A stretch of 64,000 nt of DNA from positions 1-64,000 of the forward strand of contig MAAU01000020.1 of NCBI GenBank assembly GCA_002162825.1, read 5' to 3'. This DNA is from Gammaproteobacteria bacterium 54_18_T64. GTDB taxonomy: Bacteria > Pseudomonadota > Gammaproteobacteria > Pseudomonadales > Porticoccaceae. The notes beneath the pieces were generated by a model. It searched no databases. It had not been told where the DNA came from and worked only from the letters and a program-made list of their open reading frames with translations. Shown piece by piece: positions 49,702 to 59,722 of this stretch (position 1 is the stretch's first letter; every line of letters begins with the position of its first letter). The position numbers were made by a program, and so were the translations under genes.

Positions 49702-52700
49702 TTATTTGGGTGCCTGTTTGGCTAGTGCTCTCGTGGCCAGACGGTTTTTAATCGTTTCGAGAAAGCCTTCCAAAATTGAGTAAACGGCCGGTACGACAAC
49801 CAGCGTTAGCAAGGTGGACGACAACATGCCACCAATCACCGCAACGGAGAGAGGGCCATTGGTTTCGTGTCCGGCACCAAAGCCCATGGCCGCCGGCAGC
49901 ATGGCCAAAATAACCGTGAAGGAGGTCATCAAAACCGGGCGTAGGCGAATGGGGCAGGCGTCGATTAAGGCTGCGTCGATGGATTTGCCGTCATTGCGAC
50001 GCTGGTTGGTCAGGTCGACCAGCAGAATGGCGTTTTTGGCCACCAGGCCCACCAGCAACACCAGGCCAATCATTGAATAGGTATTCAAGGTGTTGTTGGT
50101 CATCCAGAGCAGGGCGATGCCGCCGATCATGGCCAGCGGTTGAGCGGTCATAATAATTAAGGGCTGCAAAAACGAATTGAACTGGCTGGCCAGTACCATG
50201 TACAGCAAGATGGTCGCCAGGGTGAAGGCGAAGATCATATTGCTGGCGGTCTTGCCGAACTCCTCGGCCTGGCCTTTAAAGGCAAGGGAGTAGCCAACGG
50301 GTAAAATCTCATCGGATAATTGTTTGACGCTGTCGATAGCTGCGGCCAGGGGTATTTCAGGCTTGCCGTAAAACGGCGCCGAATAACGCAGATCCAGGCG
50401 TGAAATCGATGCTGGCCCCAGAGTTTCCTCAAGGTGGGCAACGGTGTCGATGCGGATCATGGTGCCGGTGCGTGAGCGCAGGTAAATGCGATCGAGGTCG
50501 TCGGCCGACCGAAAGAAGCCGTCGGCGGCTTTAAGGCGCACGTCGTAGCGCTCGCCATCGCCGGGGTCATCGTTGAATTTGGCGACATCCATGCCGCCAA
50601 TCATGACGTTAACAGCCTCGGCAATATCTCTGCTGGAAAAGCCCAGGTCGGCGGCGCGGGTACTATCGACGCGCAGCTGATACTGGGGTAGGGCCAGGTT
50701 GAGATCGAGATCGATATAGCCCATGCCATCCACTGACGCTAGTCGCTCTTCGAGTTGATAGGCGAGTCGGGCAACCTCGTTCAGGTTGGGGCCGTTAATG
50801 GCAAATTGCAGGGGTTCACCGCGCTGGCCACCCATTTTCGGGATGGGTGCTGGAAACGCTTTGACGCCGGGAATAGTGGCAAACTTTTTGCCGAGAATGG
50901 CAATCAGCTCCTGTTGGCTTTGATCGCGCTCCGAGGCGGGTGTCATGCGCACAAAGCCCATGGCCGTGGTCACCTGGCGACCGTTGGTGCCGAGGCCGAA
51001 GAAGGCGCTCATGATCACATCGTCGTGTTCGGCAAGTATGGCTTCGACTTTTGCGAGGCGTTTGCTGGAGTATTCCAGCCCGGAGCCGAGGGGGGTGCGT
51101 ACGATGACCATAAAGCTGCCTTCGTCCTGCTCTGGAGAGAATTCCTTGCCAATATCTTTGAGAAAGAAAGTGCAACTAAAGACCAGCAGCCAGGTGATCA
51201 AAATTACGGTCCAGCGAAAGCGTAGGGCCAGGGTCAATAACTTTGTATAGCCGTTCTCCATGGCGCGAAAGCTGCGCTCCAGCCAGTAGTAGAGGCCGCC
51301 GGTGTGTTCTTCCACCTGTAGGAAATGAGAACAGAGCATGGGTGTTAAGGTCATGGAAACGAACCAGGAAACCAGTACACCAACGGTCACCACGACGGCA
51401 AAGGAGGAGAAAAACTGGCCGATAATGCCGCCGAGAAATATCACTGGTACAAAGATAGAAACCAGCGACAGGGTGGCCGCCAATACCGGGAATACAACCT
51501 CTGCGGTGCCGTGAATGGCCGCAGAGCGGGGGTCGGGGTCGATGGACTCCCGGTGTCGGTAAATGTTTTCTAGCACCACAATGGCGTCGTCCACCACAAT
51601 ACCAATCAGCAATAGTAGTGCTAAGAGGGTCATCGAATTGAGGGTGTAGCCGAGGAAGTAAATGCCGGCAATGGAGCCAAACAGTGAAATGGGGATGGCG
51701 ATGGCAATAATAAGAGTGGAGCGAATGCTCTTGAGAAAAATCCACACCACAAAGGCGGTCAGCACGGTGCCGAGGATCAGGTGTTCTTCCAGAGCGCCGA
51801 CCATGGCACGGACAAAGAGGGAGTCATCCGAGGCGACGGTGAGCTTCATGCCGGGGGGTAGTTGTGGGCGTATCTCTTCGTTAATACGGCGCATTGCTTC
51901 GTCGATGATTTCGACGGTATTCGCCTCGGCAATTTTGGTGATACCGAGGCCAACGGTGAGCTCGCCGTTAACACGGGCGAGACCGCGGGGGTCGGCCATG
52001 CCATCTTCAATCTCGCTAATATCGCCGAGTTTAAGCGGCGCGCCATCGCGGTAGGCCACCACCAGTTTTTCCAGGTCACGGGGGTCGTGGTACTCCATGT
52101 CGAGCTTGACCATATGCTCGGTGGTACCGCTGACCAGAAAGCCGCCGGGCATCATAAAGTGTTCATTTCTGACCGCAGCCAGCACCTCGGCAGTGGTGAC
52201 ATTAAAGGCAGCCATACTATCGAGGTCGAGGTTGATGCGGATGGTGCGCTCGCGTTTGCCACCGATTTTGACTTCGCCGACACCATTGATGGTTTCGAGG
52301 TTTTTCTTAATGGTATTAATGGCGTAGCTGTTGAGCTGCTGCATCGTGCGGTCGCCCTCCAGTGCCAGCCACATAATGGGCGAGGCGCCGAATTCGAGCT
52401 TGGCAACGATGGGTGGATCGGCATCGGTGGGTAGCTGATTGATCACCTGGTTAACCTTGGACTGCACCTCGTCGAAGGCAACGTTGATATCTTTGTCCAT
52501 ATCAAAGGTGACGATGACGCGGGAATTACCGGGCGAGGAGGTCGAGGCGATATGTTCGATACCGGGCACCGCGTTTACAGCAGTTTCGATGATGTTGGTG
52601 ATAGAGGCGTCAATAACACTGGGATTGGCGCCAATTAAATTGGTCTGCACGGCGACCAGGGGGAATTCAGTGGAGGGATAGCGATCAACCCCGACCCTTG

Positions 52701-52788
52701 AGTAGCCAATAACGCCAAAGAGGATGAGCACCGCCGACAGCATGGTGGTCAGCACATGGCGCTCTATGGATAGCGATGGCAGGTTCAC
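49702..52788 (-). CDS. RND efflux transporter permease (HAE1-like)
   Basis: RYPSTEFPLVAVQTNLIGANPSVIDASITNIIE, GIVVDDAIVVLENIYRH, GLVAKNAILLVDLTNQ. Confidence 0.94.
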   Translation of the reverse strand: MNLPSLSIERHVLTTMLSAVLILFGVIGYSRVGVDRYPSTEFPLVAVQTNLIGANPSVIDASITNIIETAVNAVPGIEHIASTSSPGNSRVIVTFDMDKDINVAFDEVQSKVNQVINQLPTDADPPIVAKLEFGASPIMWLALEGDRTMQQLNSYAINTIKKNLETINGVGEVKIGGKRERTIRINLDLDSMAAFNVTTAEVLAAVRNEHFMMPGGFLVSGTTEHMVKLDMEYHDPRDLEKLVVAYRDGAPLKLGDISEIEDGMADPRGLARVNGELTVGLGITKIAEANTVEIIDEAMRRINEEIRPQLPPGMKLTVASDDSLFVRAMVGALEEHLILGTVLTAFVVWIFLKSIRSTLIIAIAIPISLFGSIAGIYFLGYTLNSMTLLALLLLIGIVVDDAIVVLENIYRHRESIDPDPRSAAIHGTAEVVFPVLAATLSLVSIFVPVIFLGGIIGQFFSSFAVVVTVGVLVSWFVSMTLTPMLCSHFLQVEEHTGGLYYWLERSFRAMENGYTKLLTLALRFRWTVILITWLLVFSCTFFLKDIGKEFSPEQDEGSFMVIVRTPLGSGLEYSSKRLAKVEAILAEHDDVIMSAFFGLGTNGRQVTTAMGFVRMTPASERDQSQQELIAILGKKFATIPGVKAFPAPIPKMGGQRGEPLQFAINGPNLNEVARLAYQLEERLASVDGMGYIDLDLNLALPQYQLRVDSTRAADLGFSSRDIAEAVNVMIGGMDVAKFNDDPGDGERYDVRLKAADGFFRSADDLDRIYLRSRTGTMIRIDTVAHLEETLGPASISRLDLRYSAPFYGKPEIPLAAAIDSVKQLSDEILPVGYSLAFKGQAEEFGKTASNMIFAFTLATILLYMVLASQFNSFLQPLIIMTAQPLAMIGGIALLWMTNNTLNTYSMIGLVLLVGLVAKNAILLVDLTNQRRNDGKSIDAALIDACPIRLRPVLMTSFTVILAMLPAAMGFGAGHETNGPLSVAVIGGMLSSTLLTLVVVPAVYSILEGFLETIKNRLATRALAKQAPK

Positions 52789-52790
52789 GG

Positions 52791-53888
52791 CTAATTTGCC
52801 TCGCTAATAGTTACGGGTGAGCCGTCGGTGAGGAAGCCCGCACCATTCACGGCGATGGTCTCGCCACCTTCCAGGCCCGAGGTAATTTCGATACTGCCAT
52901 TGATATATTCACCAACTTCAACAATTTGTTGATGGGCGATGCTATCGCTGATGACATAGACCACTTTACCGGCCGGGCGCAGCACCAGAGATGCCTTGGG
53001 TACGAGGATGGCATTGGCGCGAGTGGTGAGAATGATTTCACCCGTCACGCTGGCTCCGGGCTGCCAGGGGCCGGGGTTGTCGATAATGGTAAGGATATCG
53101 ATTGCCCGATTGCGGGAGCCAACGGTGGGTCTGATTTCCTGTATTGAACTTTCGACGGTGAGATCAGGGGCCATGGGTGATACCAGCCTGAGTTTGAGGC
53201 CCAGTGTCAGTCGATTGGCCAGGGTTTCTGGCAGCGGTAAGCGAGCCCTGAGCTTGTCGACCTTGATGATGCGAAACAGGGGGTCGCCGACTTTCAGGAA
53301 ATCCCCGGGGCTGGCGAGTTCTTCATCGACGATACCGTCGTAGGCAGAAAGCACACGGGTTTTGGTGAGGCCTCGCTGCTTCTGATTACTGCGAGCTTTG
53401 GCGGCCTTTAATTGTTCCTCGAGTGAATCTAATTGCGCACGGGCCTCATCGTAGCGGTCGATGGAAATGAGCTTATCTTTGACCAACTTGGTAAAGCGTT
53501 TCACAGTACGGCGCTGGTTTCTCGCCAGGGCCTCAAGTTGGGCGACCTCGGCATCGGCAGCTTGAGCGGCTATGGCGTAATCCTCGGTGTCGAGTTCGGC
53601 GAGTAATTGTCCAGGCTTGACGCGCTGACCGGTAATTACGAAGCCGCCGATATAGCGCCCTTCAATCTCGGCCGAAACCTCGGGTCTGATGATGCTTTCC
53701 AGTGAGCCGACGGACTGCTCGATCACTTCGACCGTAGTGGATTGGGTAATGGCGGTGCTGATAATCGTTGTCCGCGGCGCAGACTTGGTTTTTTCGGTCG
53801 GCTTGGGGGCTTCACTACCACCACAAGCAGACAATAGGGCGATGGCGAGGGTGGGTAGCCAAAGGCGAAAGTTAAAGCTCATAGACAT
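52791..53888 (-). CDS. RND efflux periplasmic adaptor subunit
   Basis: LLSACGGSE lipobox, EIEGRYIGGFVITGQRVKPGQLLAELDTEDY, LSAYDGIVDEELASPGDFLKVG. Confidence 0.92.
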   Translation of the reverse strand: MSMSFNFRLWLPTLAIALLSACGGSEAPKPTEKTKSAPRTTIISTAITQSTTVEVIEQSVGSLESIIRPEVSAEIEGRYIGGFVITGQRVKPGQLLAELDTEDYAIAAQAADAEVAQLEALARNQRRTVKRFTKLVKDKLISIDRYDEARAQLDSLEEQLKAAKARSNQKQRGLTKTRVLSAYDGIVDEELASPGDFLKVGDPLFRIIKVDKLRARLPLPETLANRLTLGLKLRLVSPMAPDLTVESSIQEIRPTVGSRNRAIDILTIIDNPGPWQPGASVTGEIILTTRANAILVPKASLVLRPAGKVVYVISDSIAHQQIVEVGEYINGSIEITSGLEGGETIAVNGAGFLTDGSPVTISEAN

Positions 53889-54381
53889 CCTTATACTGCG
53901 TTAATTCGGCAAGAGGTCGAGGCAACAATGACCTGGTAAACAGGGCTCGCATGCTGGTTTTGTCGAGTAATTCTGGGTGAGGTGTTCTTGAAAATACTGT
54001 TTTTAAGGCTTCGGCTCGATGAGTATAGATAGAAAGTTCTAACATCGCCTCAAGGTTAATGGTACCACACCGTACCCTTGAGTATAAGAATCTTTAACCG
54101 CGGGTAGCATGGTGCGTAACCGGTTAAAATTAATCCCTTGAATATTAGTTGATTGAGGACATTTAGACGGTTAATTTTTAGGTTGATAAAGATTGTGTCC
54201 CTATGTTTGAATTCAGGAAGTAGTTTAACTTTAATTTTTTCAAAAAGCCTCGGTTACAGTAGTTTGAAAAGATATTTTCGAGGAGTTTTGACCACGGGTG
54301 TTGGCCTCGCTGATCTTGATGTCAGGGGGTTGATTCAATTAAGTACTTTATTTAATCAACTGTTATTTTAAGGGGAAACCA

Positions 54382-55170
54382 TTGGCTACTTGGAAAGAAG
54401 AAACACAAAGCCTAGCCGGCAGCGACCTTGTCATGATTCGTGGTGGTTCTGGCAAGCCACTATTGGTACTTCACGACGAGCTTGGCTACACCGGTTGGAT
54501 GAGCTGGAACGAAGAACTGGCTAAAGACAGGGAACTTATTATTCCTCTGCAGCCGGGTTATGGCAAGTCGCCGCGTCAGGACTGGATGTGGCGTCATCGC
54601 GATCTCGCCAACTACTATTTAAATGTTATTCGTGAGCTGGGTCTGGAAAAGCCCGATGTACTGGCTTTTTCTGCCGGAGCCTACACGGCTGCTGAAATGG
54701 CCGCTGCCAACCCTGAGCTGCTTGGCTCTATTACGCTGGTTGGCCCGATGGGTATTAAGCCGGATGAAGGTGAGATTTTCGATATCTTTTCCTGCACCAT
54801 TAAAACCTGCTTACGTCAGACGGTATTCAACAAAGAGGCGAAAGAATACGCTGAAATCTACGGCGGCGAGATGTCGGCCGAGCAGTTTGAATGGTTTGAG
54901 GACGCCCGTGCCGAAAGTGCGCGTCTGGGTTGGGAGCCCTATATGTTCAACCCCAGCCTCCCCGACCTGTTGCGCAGTGCGAAAAATGCCCAGCTGCCCA
55001 CCTTGCTAATTCGCGGTAGTGAGGATGCAGTGATCCCTCAGGATTGCATCAGGAGGTATCACGAGGCCTTGCCTCAGGCGGAGACCGTCAGTATCGAAGG
55101 TACTGGCCACCGCCCTGAAATTGAAGACAGCGCCGCGTTTCTGGCTGCCGTTAAAAAATTCCTCGCTTAA
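54382..55170 (+). CDS. Alpha/beta hydrolase
   Basis: KPLLVLHDELGYTGWMSWNEELAKDRELIIPLQPGYGKS, LAFSAGAYTAAEMAA nucleophile elbow, LIRGSEDAVIP, GTGHRPEIED; TTG start. Confidence 0.9.
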   Translation: MATWKEETQSLAGSDLVMIRGGSGKPLLVLHDELGYTGWMSWNEELAKDRELIIPLQPGYGKSPRQDWMWRHRDLANYYLNVIRELGLEKPDVLAFSAGAYTAAEMAAANPELLGSITLVGPMGIKPDEGEIFDIFSCTIKTCLRQTVFNKEAKEYAEIYGGEMSAEQFEWFEDARAESARLGWEPYMFNPSLPDLLRSAKNAQLPTLLIRGSEDAVIPQDCIRRYHEALPQAETVSIEGTGHRPEIEDSAAFLAAVKKFLA

Positions 55171-55196
55171 ATTAAAAAATCGGAGACTAATTAATC

Positions 55197-56522
55197 ATGC
55201 AAATCGCACATTTTACTGAACGTCCCGTCCGTTATCTCGCTGAGGAGCCTGTTCTCGAGAACCGCGCATTCTTCGGTGTTTCCAATAAATACTATGATCG
55301 GGAAAAAGCGTCTCACGACTATAACTTTTACCTCGACGAAGCCTGTTTCTGTGAAGAGGTAGGTTTTGATGCGGTTGCCATTAACGAGCACCACGGTAAC
55401 CCCTTTTGTTCCGGCAGTGTGGTGAATATTGAAGCCGCCATTCTGGCGCGTATTACCACCAAGGCGAAAATTGTCATTATTGGCAATATGTTGCCGGGCG
55501 TTAAACACCCACTGCGCACGGCGGAAGAACTGGCTACCATCGATACCATCTCTCGTGGCCGCCTGGTCACCGGCTGGGTTCGCGGCGCGGGTAGCGAGCA
55601 GTTCTTTAACAATGCCAACCCCGCGTATAACCGTGAAATGTTCAACGAAGCACATTCATTCATCATGGATTGCTGGACTAAAGACGGTCCCTGGCGCTAT
55701 GAAGGTAAGCATTTCCACTATCGTCATGTGAACCCGTGGGTGAAGCCCTATCAGGAAATGCCCCAGCAGTGGATTCCCGGTGTCTTGAGTGCGGAAACCG
55801 TTATGTGGTGTGCTGAGAAGCAATACCCCTACCTGGGTTTGGGTACGGCGCTTGGCCCCACCTGTGATCTTTGGGATATGTATGCCGATAAGTCAGCAGA
55901 GTTAGGTTATCAGGCGGGTCCTGAGAACTTTGGGTACCTGCTGCCCATCTTCTGTGCGGACACCGATGAAAAGGCCCAGGAGATTGGTAAGGGCTTTATT
56001 TTTGGCGGTGGTCAAAACGCCTTTTCTCGTCCTGAGCACACCCTGCCCCCAGGTTATAACTCTAAGAGCGCGATTCGCATGTTGGGTCAACAGCCAGGTG
56101 GTAGCTGGTTGGGTGTCAGTAAGGATAAGTTGATGGCCGGTGCCGATGATAGCTGGGACGCCTCTGCCTATGACGGCTTGCGTGCCAAGCTGGTCGCCGG
56201 TTACGAGAAGGTTCAGGACAACATGCAAATTGTTGTTGGTAGCCCCGAGACCTGCGCTCAGAAGATCAAGGACATCCTCAGCGTGATTCGCCCTGGTGTT
56301 TTTACCTGCTTTGCCGTACAGGGCAACGTTAGCGATAAAGACCGTCTGCGCAGTGTTGAGCTTCTGGGTAAAGAAGTACTACCTGATGTGCGCAAGCATG
56401 CTGATGAAATTGGCTTGTTTGGGCCTTTCGACCGTTTACCGGGTAGTGTCAAGTTGGCACCGGGCACCAAGCGTGCGCCCGTTGTTGACCGCGAGGCACT
56501 TGCCAAGCTGAATCTGCCCTGA
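55197..56522 (+). CDS. LLM class flavin-dependent oxidoreductase
   Basis: DEACFCEEVGFDAVAINEHHGNPFCSGSVVNIEAAILARITTKAKIVIIGNMLPGVKHPLRTAEELATIDTISRGRLVTGWVRG, luciferase-like fold signature. Confidence 0.93.
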   Translation: MQIAHFTERPVRYLAEEPVLENRAFFGVSNKYYDREKASHDYNFYLDEACFCEEVGFDAVAINEHHGNPFCSGSVVNIEAAILARITTKAKIVIIGNMLPGVKHPLRTAEELATIDTISRGRLVTGWVRGAGSEQFFNNANPAYNREMFNEAHSFIMDCWTKDGPWRYEGKHFHYRHVNPWVKPYQEMPQQWIPGVLSAETVMWCAEKQYPYLGLGTALGPTCDLWDMYADKSAELGYQAGPENFGYLLPIFCADTDEKAQEIGKGFIFGGGQNAFSRPEHTLPPGYNSKSAIRMLGQQPGGSWLGVSKDKLMAGADDSWDASAYDGLRAKLVAGYEKVQDNMQIVVGSPETCAQKIKDILSVIRPGVFTCFAVQGNVSDKDRLRSVELLGKEVLPDVRKHADEIGLFGPFDRLPGSVKLAPGTKRAPVVDREALAKLNLP

Positions 56523-56543
56523 TTATTAGCGGTAGATAGCAAT

Positions 56544-56586
56544 AAAAAAGAGCGCCTCCTAAGTGATTAGGAGGCGCTCTTTTTTT
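56544..56586. terminator. Bidirectional Rho-independent terminator
   Basis: AAAAAAGAGCGCCTCCTAA-GTGA-TTAGGAGGCGCTCTTTTTT between convergent genes. Confidence 0.95.
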
Positions 56587-56617
56587 GTCTGTAATTTATA
56601 GCTTTAAAGTTTTTGGA

Positions 56618-57376
56618 TTACCCTTCCAGTGAAAAGCCCGCCGTCAAACCACCATCGGCAATAAATTCTGAGCCGGTTGAGTAAGAGCTGTCATCGGAGG
56701 CCAGGTAGGCGGCTAGTGTGGCCATCTCTTCGGGCTGGCCAACACGGCCCAAGGGCACCTTGCCGAAAATGTCATTCATCGTTGCATCATCCATACCTGT
56801 TTGAGTAATCATCGGGGTGTGAATACCGCCGGGATGGATGGAATTAACGCGTATGTTATCGGGCCCCAGTTCCATTGCCGCAACCTTGGTCATACCGCGC
56901 ACAGCAAACTTACTGGCGCAGTAGGCTGCACCACCAACCATACCGATCAAGCCATCAATGGACGAGATATTAATAATTGAGCCACCACCGGCATCTTTCA
57001 TCGGGCCGGCAACGGTGCGCATACCGAGAAAAACACCGAGCTGATTGATTTCGATGACCTTCATATAGTCCGCGACACTGCTTTCAACCAGAGGTTTGAT
57101 TTGCACGATGCCTGCGTTATTGACCAGCACATTGAGCTTGCCAAAGCGCTCAACAGTTTCCTTGACGGCAGCCGCCCATGAGTTTTCATCGGTAACGTCC
57201 AGATGAATGTAGTGGGCGGCGTCACCAATTTCGGCAGCCACTGCCTTACCTTCTTCATCGAGTACATCGGTGATAACAACCTTGGCGCCCCGAGCGGCGA
57301 ACAGGCGTGCTTCTGCGGCACCCTGGCCCCGTGCAGCGCCCGAGATGAGAGCAACTTTGCCTTGTAAATTATTCAT
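56618..57376 (-). CDS. SDR family oxidoreductase (glucose 1-dehydrogenase-like)
   Basis: ALISGAARGQGAAEARLF, NNAGI, YCASKFAVRGMTKVAAMELG, SYSTGSEFIADGGLTAG. Confidence 0.94.
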   Translation of the reverse strand: MNNLQGKVALISGAARGQGAAEARLFAARGAKVVITDVLDEEGKAVAAEIGDAAHYIHLDVTDENSWAAAVKETVERFGKLNVLVNNAGIVQIKPLVESSVADYMKVIEINQLGVFLGMRTVAGPMKDAGGGSIINISSIDGLIGMVGGAAYCASKFAVRGMTKVAAMELGPDNIRVNSIHPGGIHTPMITQTGMDDATMNDIFGKVPLGRVGQPEEMATLAAYLASDDSSYSTGSEFIADGGLTAGFSLEG

Positions 57377-57420
57377 TGTTTTATCCTTTGTTATTCTATT
57401 TGTTCAGTAATAAATGGGGT

Positions 57421-57448
57421 AAAAAAAAGGCCTGTTAACTAACAGGCC
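57421..57448 (-). terminator. Rho-independent terminator of the second SDR gene
   Basis: GGCCTGTTA-AC-TAACAGGCC followed on the minus strand by 8 T. Confidence 0.92.
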
Positions 57449-57473
57449 GTGCAGCGATTATTTCTGCGTTTGC

Positions 57474-58235
57474 CTAGCTTTCCAGAGCAAAGCCTGCCGT
57501 CAAACCACCATCGGCAACAAATTCTGAGCCGGTTGAATAAGAGGCGTCATCAGAGGCGAGGTAGGCTGCCAGTGTGGCCATTTCTTCTGACTTGGCAATA
57601 CGGCCAAGAGGGGTAGATTTAAAGGCGCCATCAGCCTGATCTTCGCTAATACCAAGATCGCCGAGGATTTTGGTTTTAACGCCACCGGGGTGGAGTGAGT
57701 TGACACGGATGCCGTACTTTCCCAGCTCCAGTGCGGCGACTTTTGTCATGCCGCGCACGGCAAATTTGCTGGCGCAATAAGCCGAGGCGCCGTACATGCC
57801 AATCAAGCCGTCAATAGAGGCGATGTTAACAATGGAGCTATTGCCGTCTTTTTTCATCGGCTCGACCACTTCTCGCATGCCAAGAAAAACGCCTATCTGG
57901 TTAATGTCGATGACTTTGCGGTAGTCCTCTAATGAGGTTTCGTGAACTTCTTTTGCTGGTGTAATGATGCCGGCGTTATTGATCAGTACGTTGAGCTTGC
58001 CAAATTTTTCGACAGTGGCCGCAACCACGTCTTTCCAGCCTTGCTCGCTAGTGACATCGAGGTGCATATAGGCTGCAGAATCACCGATTTCGGCAGCCAC
58101 TGCCTTGCCTTCTTCATCGAGCACATCCGTTAGCATCACTTTGGCGCCACGCTCGACAAACAGTCGTGCTTCTGCCGCGCCCTGGCCACGTGCGGCGCCG
58201 GTGATGAGTGCTACTTTTCCGTCTAGTGCTCCCAT
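57474..58235 (-). CDS. SDR family oxidoreductase, close paralog of the neighbouring SDR
   Basis: ALITGAARGQGAAEARLFVERGAKVMLTDVLDEEGKAVAAEIGD, YCASKFAVRGMTKVAALELG; start at MGALDGK (58235). Confidence 0.94.
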   Translation of the reverse strand: MGALDGKVALITGAARGQGAAEARLFVERGAKVMLTDVLDEEGKAVAAEIGDSAAYMHLDVTSEQGWKDVVAATVEKFGKLNVLINNAGIITPAKEVHETSLEDYRKVIDINQIGVFLGMREVVEPMKKDGNSSIVNIASIDGLIGMYGASAYCASKFAVRGMTKVAALELGKYGIRVNSLHPGGVKTKILGDLGISEDQADGAFKSTPLGRIAKSEEMATLAAYLASDDASYSTGSEFVADGGLTAGFALES

Positions 58236-58480
58236 TGAATCTTTCCCCTGAATAATTGTAATGAACATACAGAAGGCGTTATTGCCCTGTATAAGTGGTT
58301 TATTAGAAGGGCGAATATAGAGGCTTTTAAACAAAAAGGCGAGCTATAAGCCGGGTGTCGGAATCAGCGCTTAGTGGGTGAGTGCAGTCAGCCGTCGATT
58401 TATGATTTGTTTGCAGGATGCCGCTTGTGTGAAGATGGTGATAATAAAAATTTCTAATGAATAAATTTCAGGAGTTGGTT

Positions 58481-59581
58481 ATGGATATTGGCGTTTTAAT
58501 GCTCTTTCAAAATCACCCTAATCTGCCGATGGCGGATTACGATATGTATAAAATGGAGCTCGGCGTTTGCGAAATGGCAGAGCCCCTGGGCTTTGATTCA
58601 ATTTGGGCTGTGGAGCATCACTTTACCGATTACACCCTGTGCCCCAATCCCATCGAAATGCTCACCTACCTGGCGGGTATGACGGATAAAATCAAACTCG
58701 GCACGGGAGCCATTATTCTTCCCTGGCACAAAGATCCACTGCGAGTGGCGACCGATATTTCGATGCTCGACAATCTCAGTGACCGGCGTTTATTACTGGG
58801 TATAGGGCGGGGTATTGGCCGTGTTGAGTACGATGGTTTTGGCGTCGATATGAATGAATCGCGGGGCATTTTTGAGGAATCCTCGCAAATGATTCTCGAC
58901 ATGCTGGAAACGGGTAAGGCCAAGGATCACGATGGCGAGCATTTTAAACAAATCGCTCGGGACATTCGCCCAGCACCGCTGCCGCCCTATCTCGATCGCA
59001 CCTATGTCACCTGTCAGTCCCCCGAAACGGCGGAGATTATTGCTCGTCTGGGTTATGGAATGATGGTGTTTGCCATCTCACCGTGGAAATCCCGCGCCGA
59101 AGATTGCCGGGTTTATCGGGAGGCTTTCCTTAAGCATCAGGGCCGTGAGGCACCGCCCGTGGTCGCCAATGTTTTTGTGATGGTTGACGAAGATGGCGAC
59201 CGCGCCCGCGAGCTGGCCGAGAAGTATATGACCGACTACTGGATTTCGGCTCTGGCTCACTATGAAATGGATGGCACCCACTTTACCGATGTTAAAGGGT
59301 ATGAGTTCTACGCCAAATCAGCGGGGATGATGCGCGACCGCAGTGCTGAGTCGATGGGCAACCTCTACGTCGATAATCAAATCTTCGGCACGCCCCAGGA
59401 ATGTATTGATCAAATGAATAATATTCAAGCGCTGGCGGGGCCGGTGACCTTCAATGTTTCCTTCTCCTTTGCCGGTTTGCCCTACGACATCGTCCACCAG
59501 CAAATGAAGCTATTTGCCGAAAAATGTCTGCCGGTATTACAGGCAGCCGAGGTCGGGCAGTCTGCCGATAAAGTCGCTTAA
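58481..59581 (+). CDS. LLM class flavin-dependent oxidoreductase
   Basis: LGFDSIWAVEHHFTDYTLCPNPIEMLTYLAGMTDKIKLGTGAIILPWHKDPLRVATDISMLDNLSDRRLLLGIGRG; ATG 58481 behind AGGAG. Confidence 0.94.
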   Translation: MDIGVLMLFQNHPNLPMADYDMYKMELGVCEMAEPLGFDSIWAVEHHFTDYTLCPNPIEMLTYLAGMTDKIKLGTGAIILPWHKDPLRVATDISMLDNLSDRRLLLGIGRGIGRVEYDGFGVDMNESRGIFEESSQMILDMLETGKAKDHDGEHFKQIARDIRPAPLPPYLDRTYVTCQSPETAEIIARLGYGMMVFAISPWKSRAEDCRVYREAFLKHQGREAPPVVANVFVMVDEDGDRARELAEKYMTDYWISALAHYEMDGTHFTDVKGYEFYAKSAGMMRDRSAESMGNLYVDNQIFGTPQECIDQMNNIQALAGPVTFNVSFSFAGLPYDIVHQQMKLFAEKCLPVLQAAEVGQSADKVA

Positions 59582-59610
59582 GGAAAGCTTTAAGTAGCAC
59601 TTCTCTGCCT

Positions 59611-59642
59611 AAACCCAGCGCCGCCTATTGCGGACTGGGTTT
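59611..59642 (+). terminator. Stem-loop after the LLM gene (probable terminator)
   Basis: AAACCCAG-CG-CCGC-CTATT-GCGG-A-CTGGGTTT followed by a T-rich tract AAGTCTTATTATTTCTTTT. Confidence 0.6.
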
Positions 59643-59722
59643 AAGTCTTATTATTTCTTTTGTTAGCCAGACCCGGCAGATAGACTGTTGAGCTGATATT
59701 TCATTTTAAAAGGTAACGTATT

